This document shows, one piece after another, positions 34,948-43,854 of a stretch of DNA of 58,678 nucleotides. Each line of letters begins with the position of its first letter. The stretch's first letter is position 1. The position numbers were made by a program, and so were the translations under genes. The DNA lies in the NCBI GenBank assembly GCA_964570285.1, contig CAZMXP010000034.1, forward strand, positions 1 to 58,678. Reading direction: 5' to 3'. The stretch comes from CAZMXP01 sp964570285 (GTDB taxonomy: Bacteria > Planctomycetota > PLA2). The notes beneath the pieces are model-generated. The model had not been told where the DNA came from, searched no databases, and saw only the letters and a list, made by a program, of their open reading frames with translations.

Positions 34948-35080
34948 GAGGGGATTCTCCTTTCCGTGGATCTGGGAACTCGCTCCGATGCTCCCCAGTG
35001 GAACCCCGCCCCATGAACCCCGCTTCAGGCCCCCGTGAAGATCCCGTAAATCGCGCCGCGGGCGCTGCCGCCCCGCGGGA

Positions 35081-36406
35081 TCAGACCGGGGTCCCGAGCA
35101 GCGCGAAGACCCGCCCCTTCGCCTTCTCGAAGGTCGCCCTGTCGTTCGCCTCGAGGTTGAGCCGCAGGTAGGGCTCGGTGTTCGACGGCCGCACGTTGCA
35201 CCACCAGTCCGGGTACTGCACCGTGACGCCGTCGAGCCAGTCGATCTCCGCGTCGGGGAAGGCCGCCTCGACCGCCTCCATGCGCCCCTGCTTGTCCTCG
35301 ACGCGGAAGTTGACCTCGCCGGTCTGGATGTAGCGCCGCAGCGGCTGGAGCAGTTTCGACAGCGGCGCGCGGCCCGCCGCGACGATGTTGCAGATCGCGA
35401 CCACGGCGAGGCTCGCCGACTCGGTGTTGAAGTTCTCGCGGAAGTAGTAGTGGCCGCTGTACTCGCCGCCGAAGACGCAGCCCTCCTCCTTCATCGTCTT
35501 CTTCATGAAGCTGTGCCCGACGCGGCCGCGCACCGGCCGCCCGCCGTGGCGCACGATCTCCTCGGGCAGCGCGCGGCTGCTGCGCAGGTCGTAGACGACG
35601 GGCCCCTTCGTCCGGGCGAGGATGTCGGCCGCCATCAGCGCGGTCGCGAGGTCGTTCGTCACGACGCCGCCCTTCTCGTCGACGAAGCCCGCGCGGTCCG
35701 CGTCGCCGTCGAAGGCGATGCCGAGGTCGGCCCTCTCGGCGACGACCCTGTCGCGCAGGGTCGCGAGCGTGTGGTGGTCGAGCGGGTTGGCCTCGTGGTT
35801 CGGGAAGGTCCCGTCGAGCTCGAAGAAGAGGGGCACGACATCGAGGTCGAGGCGCTTCGCGACGAGCGGCCACTCGTAGCCGCCCATGCCGTTGCCCGCA
35901 TCCACGACGACCTTGAGCCGCCGGCCGAAACGCGCATGGCGGACGACCATCTCGACGTAGGCATCGCGGAAGTCCCCCTGCCGCAGCGCCCCCCGCTTGG
36001 CCGCCTTCGGCAGGTCGCCCGTCTGCGTGCGCTTCTCGATCGCGGCGATGCCCTCCTCGCGGCTCAGCGGCACCGCCCCCGCCCGCGCGAGCTTCATGCC
36101 GATGTATTCGGCAGGATTATGGCTGGCGGTCACCATGATGCCGCCCTGGAAGCCGCCATGGCCCAGCGCGAAACTCAGCATCGGGGTCGCGCAGAGGCCG
36201 ATGTCGGTCACGTCCGCGCCCCCGTTGCGCAGGCCGTCCATCAGCGCCCCGGCGATCTCCGGCGCACAGGGCCGCATGTCCCGCCCGACGACGACGGTCC
36301 GCGCGCCGGTCTCGGCCACGAAGGCCCGCCCGACCTTCTCGGCCAGGGCCGCGTCGATCTGCTTTCCGTAGATCCCGCGAATGTCGTAGGCTTTAAAGAC
36401 ACTCAT
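35081..36406 (-). CDS. Phosphomannomutase/phosphoglucomutase
   Basis: An alpha-D-phosphohexomutase interconverting hexose 1- and 6-phosphates for polysaccharide or LPS precursors. All four active-site loops are present: phosphoserine TASHNP (Ser95), metal loop DGDADR (233-238), sugar loop GEYSGH (314-319) and phosphate loop RPSNTEP (406-412). Length 441 aa. The ATG at 36406 has GAGGA in front, and that site lies within the first codons of the divergent gene, whose own start is only 4 bp away. A tataag hexamer on the minus strand (36475-36480) might be its -10 element. Confidence 0.94.
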   Translation of the reverse strand: MSVFKAYDIRGIYGKQIDAALAEKVGRAFVAETGARTVVVGRDMRPCAPEIAGALMDGLRNGGADVTDIGLCATPMLSFALGHGGFQGGIMVTASHNPAEYIGMKLARAGAVPLSREEGIAAIEKRTQTGDLPKAAKRGALRQGDFRDAYVEMVVRHARFGRRLKVVVDAGNGMGGYEWPLVAKRLDLDVVPLFFELDGTFPNHEANPLDHHTLATLRDRVVAERADLGIAFDGDADRAGFVDEKGGVVTNDLATALMAADILARTKGPVVYDLRSSRALPEEIVRHGGRPVRGRVGHSFMKKTMKEEGCVFGGEYSGHYYFRENFNTESASLAVVAICNIVAAGRAPLSKLLQPLRRYIQTGEVNFRVEDKQGRMEAVEAAFPDAEIDWLDGVTVQYPDWWCNVRPSNTEPYLRLNLEANDRATFEKAKGRVFALLGTPV

Positions 36407-36410
36407 CGAT

Positions 36411-37454
36411 ATGTCCTCGAAGGTGGCATTCTCCTGGGGGCCCGGGGGCGGCATCGCGGCCGCCCTTGTGCTCCTTATATCGGCTGCCTACCCCGCGGAC
36501 GAGGTCCACGTCGACCGCGCCAAGGACGGCGTCGTGGTCCGCTCGCCGATGGACCAGGGCAACTTCCTCTTCCGCGTCCCGGCGGTCTTCGTCGAAGGGG
36601 CCCCCGCGGAGGGATTCTCCGCCGACCTCGCGGCGGGAGAGAAGGCGCGAATCCGCCTGCGCCTCTCGGCACTGCCGACGGGCGAGACGCGGGACCCGAT
36701 CGAGGAGATCGCCCGCGCCCGCCTGAAGGGCTATGCCCTCCCCCCCGCCCCCCCTCCCGTCCTGACCGCGCAGGGCAACCGCTGCCTCGTCGCGTCGCGC
36801 TCCGCGACCGCCCAGCGGACCATCCTCGTCGTCGTGGACGGCCCGCGCCTCTACGAACTCTTCCTCGACGGCAGCGGCGAGTTCGAGGACGACCTCCAGC
36901 GCGTGGCCGACGGCTTCACGCTGCTCGACCCGAAGGGGCGCCCGGAGGTGCCGAAGGAGTCGGCGGGCGACCTGAAGCCGAAGGTGCTCGAACACGACTA
37001 CTACCGGCTGAAGGTGCTCAAGCCGGCCGGGTTCGGCATGGTGGAGGTGGACCCGAACCGCGATCCGGGCATCTGGCTCCACCTGCGACGGGCCGAGGAG
37101 GGCAAGGGCGTCTGCGAGATCCGCCTCAAGATCCACCTCTCGAAGGCGCTCACCGAGAGTTGCGAGGCGAAGGCGGAGAAGGCGCTTGCCGCGTTCAGGG
37201 CCAAGTATGTCGATCCGCGCGCGCCCGCGCGGCCGACGAAGGGCGCCGCGGCGGCGAGCAAGGAGGCCTACACGATGAAGATGAGCGGCAAGGTCGAGGG
37301 GAGCGGGCTCGTCGCGAGCGAGGAGTACCGCGTCATCGAGCACGACAACGGCCGCCTGTACGAGATCCAGGTGACCAACCTCGGCGGCGCCGCGCGGGAG
37401 TTCAAGAAGGAGATCGCGGCGTTCTGGAAGGAGCTGCGCATCATCGACCGATGA
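36411..37454 (+). CDS. Secreted hypothetical protein, 347 aa
   Basis: A signal peptide (GIAAALVLLISAAYPA) leads into a protein of two similar-looking beta-rich halves: VHVDRAKDGVVVRSPMDQGN near residue 33 and DYYRLKVLKPAGFGMVEVD near 197. I do not recognise a family. ATG 36411 lies 4 bp from the divergent phosphomutase start; GTG 36423 is an alternative. It converges on the threonine aldolase gene with a 14-bp 3' overlap. Promoter and ribosome site must lie inside the neighbouring coding region. Confidence 0.75.
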   Translation: MSSKVAFSWGPGGGIAAALVLLISAAYPADEVHVDRAKDGVVVRSPMDQGNFLFRVPAVFVEGAPAEGFSADLAAGEKARIRLRLSALPTGETRDPIEEIARARLKGYALPPAPPPVLTAQGNRCLVASRSATAQRTILVVVDGPRLYELFLDGSGEFEDDLQRVADGFTLLDPKGRPEVPKESAGDLKPKVLEHDYYRLKVLKPAGFGMVEVDPNRDPGIWLHLRRAEEGKGVCEIRLKIHLSKALTESCEAKAEKALAAFRAKYVDPRAPARPTKGAAAASKEAYTMKMSGKVEGSGLVASEEYRVIEHDNGRLYEIQVTNLGGAAREFKKEIAAFWKELRIIDR

Positions 37455-38439
37455 TGCGCGCCGCGGCCGAGAGCGCGCGCTCGACGGCCGCGTCGCCGAC
37501 GTCCCGGTGGGTCACGAGGCGGATCCGGTCCGGCGCGATCGCGAGCAGCAGCACCCCCTCCTCGGCGAAGCGCGCCTCGGCCCCGGGCGCATCGGCCACC
37601 CCGGCGATGACGATGTTGGTCTCCACCGTCGCGGGATCGACGCCGAAGGCCGCGGCGAGGCGCTTGGCGCGGGCGTGGTCGTCGCGCAGGTGGTCGAATC
37701 CGTCGTCCAGCGCGACGAGACCCGTGGCCGCGAGCACGCCCACCTGCCGCATGCCCCCGCCGAGCAGCTTGCGCAGCCGGCGCGCCTCGGCGATGTCGGC
37801 GGCGTCGCCGACGAGAAGCGACCCCGCCGGGCAGCCGAGCCCCTTGCTGAGGGAGACCATCAGCGTGCGGGCGAGGTGCGCGTAGTCGCGCAGCGGGGTG
37901 CCGCTCGCGACATGCGCGTTCCAGAGGCGGGCGCCGTCGAGGTGGAGGGGGATCGGGGGAGGGAGCGCCGCGCGCAGCGCCGCGATGGCCCCGTGCGGCA
38001 CGACGCTGCCGCCGTGGAAGTTGTTGGTGTTCTCGACGACGCAGAGGCGCGTGCGCGGCAGGTGGACGTTGTCGGTGCGCACGAGCGCGAGCACCGTCTT
38101 CGGGTCGGGCGTGCCGCGGACGGAGGGGTAGAGCCTCGTCTGCGCGCCCCAGAGGCGCGCGGTGCCCCCGACCTCGTGGTGGAAGGTGTGCGCGCGCTCT
38201 TCCATCAAGACCTCTTCGCCGGGTCTCAGCGACAGGCCGAGCGCGATCTGGTTCGCCATCGTGCCCGTGGGGCAGTAGATCGACGCGCCGCGGCCGAACA
38301 GCGCGGCGGCGCGCTCCTCGAGCCGGCGGACGGTCGGGTCGTCGCCGAGGACGTCGTCGCCGACCTCCGCGTCGGCCATCGCGCGGCGCATCGCGGGCGT
38401 CGGCCGCGTGACGGTGTCGGAGCGGAAGTCCGCGATCAC
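37441..38439 (-). CDS. ltaE: Low-specificity L-threonine aldolase
   Basis: A fold-type I PLP enzyme that cleaves threonine or allo-threonine to glycine and acetaldehyde. The start FRSDTVTRPTPAMRRAM, the VGDDVLGDDPTV segment, LHLDGARLWNA and the Schiff-base Lys199 in SLSKGLGCPAG are diagnostic of the beta-eliminating lyase/threonine aldolase family. Length 332 aa. Its ATG overlaps the stop of the upstream secreted hypothetical (ATGA), so the two are co-translated despite no obvious functional link. Confidence 0.92.
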   Translation of the reverse strand: MIADFRSDTVTRPTPAMRRAMADAEVGDDVLGDDPTVRRLEERAAALFGRGASIYCPTGTMANQIALGLSLRPGEEVLMEERAHTFHHEVGGTARLWGAQTRLYPSVRGTPDPKTVLALVRTDNVHLPRTRLCVVENTNNFHGGSVVPHGAIAALRAALPPPIPLHLDGARLWNAHVASGTPLRDYAHLARTLMVSLSKGLGCPAGSLLVGDAADIAEARRLRKLLGGGMRQVGVLAATGLVALDDGFDHLRDDHARAKRLAAAFGVDPATVETNIVIAGVADAPGAEARFAEEGVLLLAIAPDRIRLVTHRDVGDAAVERALSAAARIIGR

Positions 38440-40427
38440 CGCCGTTCGATCTCCGCGAGCCGGCGGTGGAGATCCTCGATCTGCTGCTCCAGTTCGCGGA
38501 TGCGCGCGCCCAGCCGCTCGCGATCAGGCGCCGCCGCGGGCGGGGGGGGCGCCGGCGCCACCGCGACATGGTGGACTTCCGGGGCGACGACGGCCCTCAT
38601 CACGAGGAAGGCCGCGGCCCCGGCGACCACGACCGGAACCGCGAGCAGCGTGCTGCCGTAGGGCGAGAGGAACCCCATGCGCAGGCAGTCCTCCTCGGCG
38701 GCCGTGTAGGTGACCGTAGGCTGGAGGTGGCGCGCGATCACCTCGGCCGGCGGCAGGTCGGCGAGGTTGATGCCGGGGGTGACCCCGAACCGCGCGAGCT
38801 GGGCGTTCAGCGCCCCCTGGGCCCCCTGCGCGAGCGGCACCACGGTGTTGTAGATCCACGTGAAGAGAAGCGTCGTGTCGTAGAGCGAGCAGCTCGACGT
38901 GGAGGCGGGCAGGCGCGCGATCGGCCCGCGCATGCGCGGACTGGCCGCGAGCGACGGCTTCTCGGCGAGCGCGTGCTTGATCGTCTGCGGGAAGAGCGCG
39001 AAGACGACCGCGTCGTCGACGAAGGCCCACGACGGCGCGACCGGGATCGGCTCGCCGCGCGGGCCGCTCAGCTCGACGAAACGGATGCGCTGGCCCCGGA
39101 ACTGGCACTCCCGCAGCAGGACCTTCGGCGCCTGCGCCGCCGCGCGCTCCCCGTGCAGCGCGGAGGCGGCCGGGATGCCCTTCGCGAGCGCCTCGAGCGA
39201 GCGCTCGAGCGCCTCGCGGTTCTTCACCGAGACGAAGATCGCGAAGTCGGGGATGAGCCCGCCCTGCTGCGGCACGTCGACGTAGGCGGCCCAGTCCTCG
39301 CCGAGGGAGCGGAGCAGGTCCTGGCGCAGGTCGACGCCGAGCGCCGCGTTGTAGCGGGCGAGCAGCGCATCGAACTCCCCGCTCGAACCCGGCTCGAAGG
39401 CATCGACGAGCGCGAGCACCGAGCGCAGAATCGCGTCCAGATCCTGCCGCGCCGCGCCGTAGAGCATCGTGTCGGCCGGCACGTAGCGGGCGAAGCGGTG
39501 GTTGACCTTCGCCGGGGGCGCCAGCGCGAAGAGGCCGCGACGCCCCGAGAGGGTGACCGCCAATTCCGTGCGCATCTCCGCGCCGTCGGGGATGTCGGCG
39601 AAGGCGATCGCCTCCATCGCGTCGAGACCGAGCGTCTTCATGACCCCGGAGGCCTCGTCGGCCTGCTTGGCGCCGCCGTGGTCGCGCACCGCCTTCATCG
39701 CGAGCGGGATCGCCTGCGCCGCGTCGAAGTAGCAGAAGAGCGCGCGCCGCCGCGCCCCCATGCGCTCGACGATCTTCGTGTAGCGCGGCGAGGCGACCAG
39801 CGAGTGCGAGGGCGGGAGCGGGCCGGCGAGGCACTGCTCCAGCCGCGCGCGGCCGGTCGTCAGCAGGAAGCGGTCCTGCCCGGCCGAGAAGCAGAACTCG
39901 ATGCCCATCGGGGCGGCGGTGTGGATCTTGCGTCCGTTGAGATCGCTCTCGGTGAAGGGAATGCCCACAAAGGTCTCGATGGCCTGCTTCGCCGCGAGGA
40001 TGATCTTCTGCGCCTTCTCGCCGCCGCCGCGGAACTCGACCGAGAGCACCGCATCCACGAAGGGCGGCCGCTCGAACTGCATGCCGACGACAGCGAAGCC
40101 GACCTGCCGGACGGCGATGCCCTCGAAGTCCGACATCGCGAGGCCGAACATCGCCAGCGGGTCGAACCCGCCGCGCGCGGCGCCGATGCCCGCCCCGATC
40201 GATTGCGACAGCCCCTTGACGAACTGCTGCACCTCGGGCTCGGCCCAGATCCGCCCGAGCGCGCTCTCCTTCATGCGCAACTCGGTTCCGCCCAGGTCAT
40301 CGACCTCGAGATAGACCAGCGTCTCCGCGGGCAGTGTCGCCGCGAAGCCGGCCGGCGCTTCCTGCGCGGTGACGGCGACGGGGCGAAGAATCAGGCCGAA
40401 AAGGGCAAGGACTGCGATCCGTTTCAT
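38436..40427 (-). CDS. Secreted/anchored DUF3352-like protein, 663 aa
   Basis: A signal peptide (AVLALFGLILRPVAVTA) precedes a long region with the opening GFAATLPAETLVYLEVDDLG and later repeats of the same logic (FARYVPADTMLYGAARQDLD). This resembles DUF3352-type proteins; the assignment is by pattern. A C-terminal TM helix (STLLAVPVVVAGAAAFLV) is followed by a Pro-rich turn and a short cytoplasmic coiled coil. ATG 40427 has GGAGGGAG upstream. It overlaps the threonine aldolase start. A shorter protein of similar opening is encoded at 43855-44898. Function unknown. Confidence 0.7.
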   Translation of the reverse strand: MKRIAVLALFGLILRPVAVTAQEAPAGFAATLPAETLVYLEVDDLGGTELRMKESALGRIWAEPEVQQFVKGLSQSIGAGIGAARGGFDPLAMFGLAMSDFEGIAVRQVGFAVVGMQFERPPFVDAVLSVEFRGGGEKAQKIILAAKQAIETFVGIPFTESDLNGRKIHTAAPMGIEFCFSAGQDRFLLTTGRARLEQCLAGPLPPSHSLVASPRYTKIVERMGARRRALFCYFDAAQAIPLAMKAVRDHGGAKQADEASGVMKTLGLDAMEAIAFADIPDGAEMRTELAVTLSGRRGLFALAPPAKVNHRFARYVPADTMLYGAARQDLDAILRSVLALVDAFEPGSSGEFDALLARYNAALGVDLRQDLLRSLGEDWAAYVDVPQQGGLIPDFAIFVSVKNREALERSLEALAKGIPAASALHGERAAAQAPKVLLRECQFRGQRIRFVELSGPRGEPIPVAPSWAFVDDAVVFALFPQTIKHALAEKPSLAASPRMRGPIARLPASTSSCSLYDTTLLFTWIYNTVVPLAQGAQGALNAQLARFGVTPGINLADLPPAEVIARHLQPTVTYTAAEEDCLRMGFLSPYGSTLLAVPVVVAGAAAFLVMRAVVAPEVHHVAVAPAPPPPAAAPDRERLGARIRELEQQIEDLHRRLAEIERR

Positions 40428-40588
40428 CGAGGGCTCCCTCCGCTGGACGTGCGTTTTCCTCACACGGAGCGCACCGAGGGCACAGAGTAACCCCGGTTTG
40501 CGCCTCCGTCACGCGGATGGTGCAAGGGGCGTGCCCGACGGGATGCGGATCGGCCGTGGATCGATGTCGGGGGGTTCGGGGGCATCCT

Positions 40589-43126
40589 TCAGCGCGAGCG
40601 GTCCTGGGCGCGAAGCCGGATCTCCACGCATTCCTCCCCGGGGATTGCACCGACGAGTTCCCCGGTGCCGAGGTTGCGCTCGGCGGCGAGCAGAGTCACC
40701 GGGCGCAGCGGGAGTTCGCGGAAGCAGACCCTGCCCCTCTCGTCTGTCGTCGCCTTCGGGGCGAAGGGTGGCACGACGATGACGGTGGCGCCGCAAACCG
40801 GATGGCCATCCTCGTCGACGACGCGGGCCTCGAGTGTGCCCGAGGCCTGCGCCTGCGCTCGGAGCACGATCCCGTCGGCGTTGGCACGCACGCTCCTCAG
40901 TTCCGCATGGGCATTTCGGACCGTTTCCTTGCCGCCCTGCAACACGGTCCCTTCCCACCGGAGGTCGAGCGTGCAGGCTTCAAGCCCACGCGAGTGAAGC
41001 TCGAACCTGCCCTCGTCGTTCGCGACACAGGAGACGACGGCCTCGCCCTCCCGCAGGACCTGGATCCGCGCCCCCGGTTGAGGCGAGCCTGCGGGGTCCA
41101 GCACCTGGCCCCTCAGGATGGTCTCACCTCCCAGCTGGAATCGTATCCAGTCCTGCTGTGGCGGCACGCCGATGAGGAGCAGGGGCGGCACGCTCGGGAG
41201 CGCGAACGAGCGCAATTCGACCTGCGTGACGCGCTCTTCTGCCGACAGCGGAACCGTGACCACGCCAAAGCGCCTGCCTGCCCTGCGTACGACGCGGGTA
41301 TCCGTGATCACGCGCACGTCGCATGCGCTCGCTACCGCGTCGCGGTCGCCCGTGACGTAGACGCGGAAGAGCCGCGAGCCCGGCAGCGTGATGACACACT
41401 CGCTCTGCGCGCCAGGCAACGTGATGCGCCGCTCGCGCTCGCCATCGAGCACGCGGATCAGGTAGGTGCCGGGGGACATCGACGGAAGCCGGACGCAACC
41501 GTTCCGGTCCGCGTGGAACACCTCGTGAAACCCGCGGATCACGCTGGCCGGGATCTCGGCGCCGCGGAAGGCGGCGCGTCCCTCGGGGCGGGGCACGCTC
41601 ACCTCCACCCGGATCCCCGGCACAGGGTCGCCCGACTCATACCGCACCCGGACGCGCAGATCGACGCTCGGTGCCACCCTCACATCGCCAAGGTTGCGAT
41701 GCCCGGCCGGCAGTTCGGGCAGGTCCGCGACAAGAATACGCCGCTCTCCCCGCTGCCAGAAGAGGGCGTGACGACACTCGGAACGGAGCGCCGTCAGCGT
41801 GAAATGGCCCCCTGCGTCGGTCGTCGCCTCCACCTCCTCCGTGTCATCGAGCAGCGCTCCACCGCCAACACCCACCGCGACGAGGGTTGCTCCCCCCAGC
41901 GGCTCGCCCCCCTCCGCCCACAGGAGCCTCCCCTCGGCGCTCTTTCCGCGATCGAGTCGGATCCGCAGTTCACCGGAGGGCGGGGGCCGCGCACGCGCGG
42001 CCGCGAAGCCGACCGCCTTCGCCCAGACGTACTCGCCCACCTCCGCTCCCTCCGTGACTGCCCCGATCTCGAATCGGCCCGCTGCGTCGCTCACGCTTGC
42101 CCCGCGAAACCAGGGATCGCACCCGACACGCGCCCCTGCAATCGGCCTATCCGCCTCGTCGACGATCTCACCGTACAGCGTCCGTCCCGCAGAAGCGCGA
42201 AGGGTGGCCTCGGCGACCGGAGCGTCGGTGATCTCTGCCCAACACTCGCCCTGCTGACGATACTCCCCATGCCGGAGGTGGAGCGAAACGGGCCCCAATC
42301 CGCCCAGCGCCGCGAAGCGCAGCCGTCCATCCGCGTCGGACACCTGGGTCAGCAACTCCCCCTGGTCCGCGACGGAGCCGGGGACGACGAGCTGATGCGT
42401 CGAGCAGGCGACCTCGGCACCTGCGACAGGGCGATCGCCCGCGTCGAGCACCTGCACGCGCAGCTCCTTCGCGGGGAGAAGCACGATCCGCACCTCCGCT
42501 GGCGCCTGCAACTTCCGGATCCGGGCGCTGCCATGTCCGTCGCAGCGCACGACCAGTGTGACCTGTTCGTCCTCGCCCGCGGAGAGCCCGAAGCGACCCG
42601 CGCCATCACTGAAAACGCGTTGAACCACCTCCATGCCTCTGGAGATCAGCTCTACGGTCGCGCCCGCGATCGGCGCTCCGAGCGGGGTGACGACCAGGCC
42701 GCTCACCCCTTGCGCAAGGGTCGCATCGGCGAGGGTCGCATCACCCTCCGGAGCCTGAGACCCGCGGGGCAGGTTCGAGGAGCCTCGGTCAAGAGCCACG
42801 ACGGCGGGGCCGCGCGCCCCGGACCTCGCGGCGCTGCCTGCTCCCGGCATCAGGACTGCCGCGGCCGTCGCTCCGACCGCCACGACCAGTACCGCAGCGA
42901 TCGGCACCGGCCGGCGGCGAGGCCAAGCGAAGAGCGCCACGACCCCCGCCCTCCAATCGCGCCGGTGGCGCTCCATCCGCGCGCGAAGCATCCGCAGCGC
43001 GCGCTTCTGCCGCGTGCGGACGGTCTCGAGCGGGACGCCGCGCCGCCGGGCGATCTCCGTGGGAGAGAGTTCGTGGAAGAAGCGGTCCAGGATCGCCTCG
43101 CGATAGGGCTCGTCGGGGGCGAGCAC
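40589..43126 (-). CDS. C-terminal part of split ECF-type sigma factor fused to TM and seven carboxypeptidase-regulatory-like repeats
   Basis: Residues 8-52 are a sigma-70 region 4 (LSPTEIARRRGVPLETVRTR). A TM helix lies at about 73-92. Then come about seven beta-sandwich repeats with the pattern V-x-D-x-x-G-x-P-[IVL]-x-G-A-x-V (LDAGDRPVAGAEV, VDEADRPIAGARV, VDEDGHPVCGATV and others), matching carboxypeptidase regulatory-like folds. Sigma region 2 lies across an inserted repeat at 43412-43719. The in-frame GTG at 43126 could still start translation, but without region 2 the product cannot be a working sigma factor. The intact form would link a cytoplasmic sigma to a large extracytoplasmic domain. 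Confidence 0.85.
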   Translation of the reverse strand: MLAPDEPYREAILDRFFHELSPTEIARRRGVPLETVRTRQKRALRMLRARMERHRRDWRAGVVALFAWPRRRPVPIAAVLVVAVGATAAAVLMPGAGSAARSGARGPAVVALDRGSSNLPRGSQAPEGDATLADATLAQGVSGLVVTPLGAPIAGATVELISRGMEVVQRVFSDGAGRFGLSAGEDEQVTLVVRCDGHGSARIRKLQAPAEVRIVLLPAKELRVQVLDAGDRPVAGAEVACSTHQLVVPGSVADQGELLTQVSDADGRLRFAALGGLGPVSLHLRHGEYRQQGECWAEITDAPVAEATLRASAGRTLYGEIVDEADRPIAGARVGCDPWFRGASVSDAAGRFEIGAVTEGAEVGEYVWAKAVGFAAARARPPPSGELRIRLDRGKSAEGRLLWAEGGEPLGGATLVAVGVGGGALLDDTEEVEATTDAGGHFTLTALRSECRHALFWQRGERRILVADLPELPAGHRNLGDVRVAPSVDLRVRVRYESGDPVPGIRVEVSVPRPEGRAAFRGAEIPASVIRGFHEVFHADRNGCVRLPSMSPGTYLIRVLDGERERRITLPGAQSECVITLPGSRLFRVYVTGDRDAVASACDVRVITDTRVVRRAGRRFGVVTVPLSAEERVTQVELRSFALPSVPPLLLIGVPPQQDWIRFQLGGETILRGQVLDPAGSPQPGARIQVLREGEAVVSCVANDEGRFELHSRGLEACTLDLRWEGTVLQGGKETVRNAHAELRSVRANADGIVLRAQAQASGTLEARVVDEDGHPVCGATVIVVPPFAPKATTDERGRVCFRELPLRPVTLLAAERNLGTGELVGAIPGEECVEIRLRAQDRSR

Positions 43127-43145
43127 CGCGTCGACGACGATTCTG

Positions 43146-43411
43146 TACTACTAACCCTGAGACTCTTCGCCGCTTGCGCGAATTCTCATACATCCGCCAC
43201 CCGCAAGTGGGGAAGGAGAAACGCAAAGACGCAAAGACGCAAAGACACCCTCCTGCCGCGGGAGCCGCACGCGCCCGCGGGGCGTCCTTGGCGCCGCGTA
43301 CGAACCGGCACAAGTCCCCGGTGGTTCTCGCAAGGCGTACGCGACGGAGACTCATCCTAGGCGCAGCGCGGCCTTCGGCCGTCGCGCGTTTGGTTGCGGC
43401 GTCGAGCCGCG
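43146..43411 (+). mobile_element. T1 element (266 bp) inserted in the sigma-factor gene
   Basis: Starts tactactaaccctgagactc and ends gttgcggcgtcgagccgcg. It is flanked by a 3-bp direct repeat ctg (43143-43145 and 43412-43414). It is collinear over its whole length with 52957-53222 (inverted): by eye about six mismatches, no indels, the first 190 bases identical. Landmarks include three copies of a 9-base unit (cgcaaagac) near 43221 and the hairpin cggccttcggccg near 43370. It encodes no credible protein. Deleting it with one ctg rejoins the sigma gene in frame. Confidence 0.88.
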
Positions 43412-43719
43412 CTGCGCATCTCCAGCCGCGCGACCGCATCCGCTGTCGACGGGATCGCCTCCGGCCGCGCGGCGGCTCTCTCCCTGCTGCGTCGCCTACC
43501 CTCGCGGCGCCAGCGGGTGATCGCGAGTCCTTGCGCAACCGTCGCCAGCCAGCCCCGGAGGCCTCTCCCCCCCGGCCCCCCCCTCATCATCATCGCCGAC
43601 CAGGTCTCCTGGGCGAGGTCGTCGCCCGCCTCGCCGACGAGACTCCGTGCGAGGGCGCGCAGGAACTCCCCGTGGGCGCGGAGGGTTTCGGCGTCGGGCA
43701 GGGCGGAGTGCGCGTCCAT
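43412..43719 (-). pseudogene. N-terminal part (region 2) of the split sigma factor
   Basis: From ATG 43719 the frame encodes an ECF-type sigma N-terminus. It has FLRALARSLVGEAGDDLAQE in the position of region 2.1-2.2, then TWSAMMM, and LRGWLATVAQGLAITRWRRE for region 2.3-2.4. A linker follows that ends AVARLEM. Directly after this comes the T1 element, where the frame runs to a stop at 43357. Joining AVARLEM to the downstream part gives AVARLEMRRIVVDAVLAPDE, a normal linker into region 4. As it stands the gene is interrupted. Confidence 0.85.
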
Positions 43720-43854
43720 ACACCACCGGGTCGCCGCGGCGGACCCTGCGGGTTCAGATGCGCCCAAGTTAACCCGCCGCCGAGCCGGGCACGCGCGCAA
43801 GCAACTTCGGCCGGAGGGGGCTTGGGGGCGGGCCCTGCCGCTACACTGGGCCCC

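Noticed and set aside
34948..35080. Repeated ggggttc words upstream of pstS as a possible Pho box.
   Set aside because: Spacing is about 14 rather than 11 bases and the words do not resemble the ctgtcat consensus; too weak to annotate.
43215..43250. Three 9-base direct repeats (cgcaaagac) that might suggest a CRISPR or microsatellite.
   Set aside because: Units are far too short and lack spacers, and the same triplet occurs inside each closely matching T1 copy. They are an internal part of the element.
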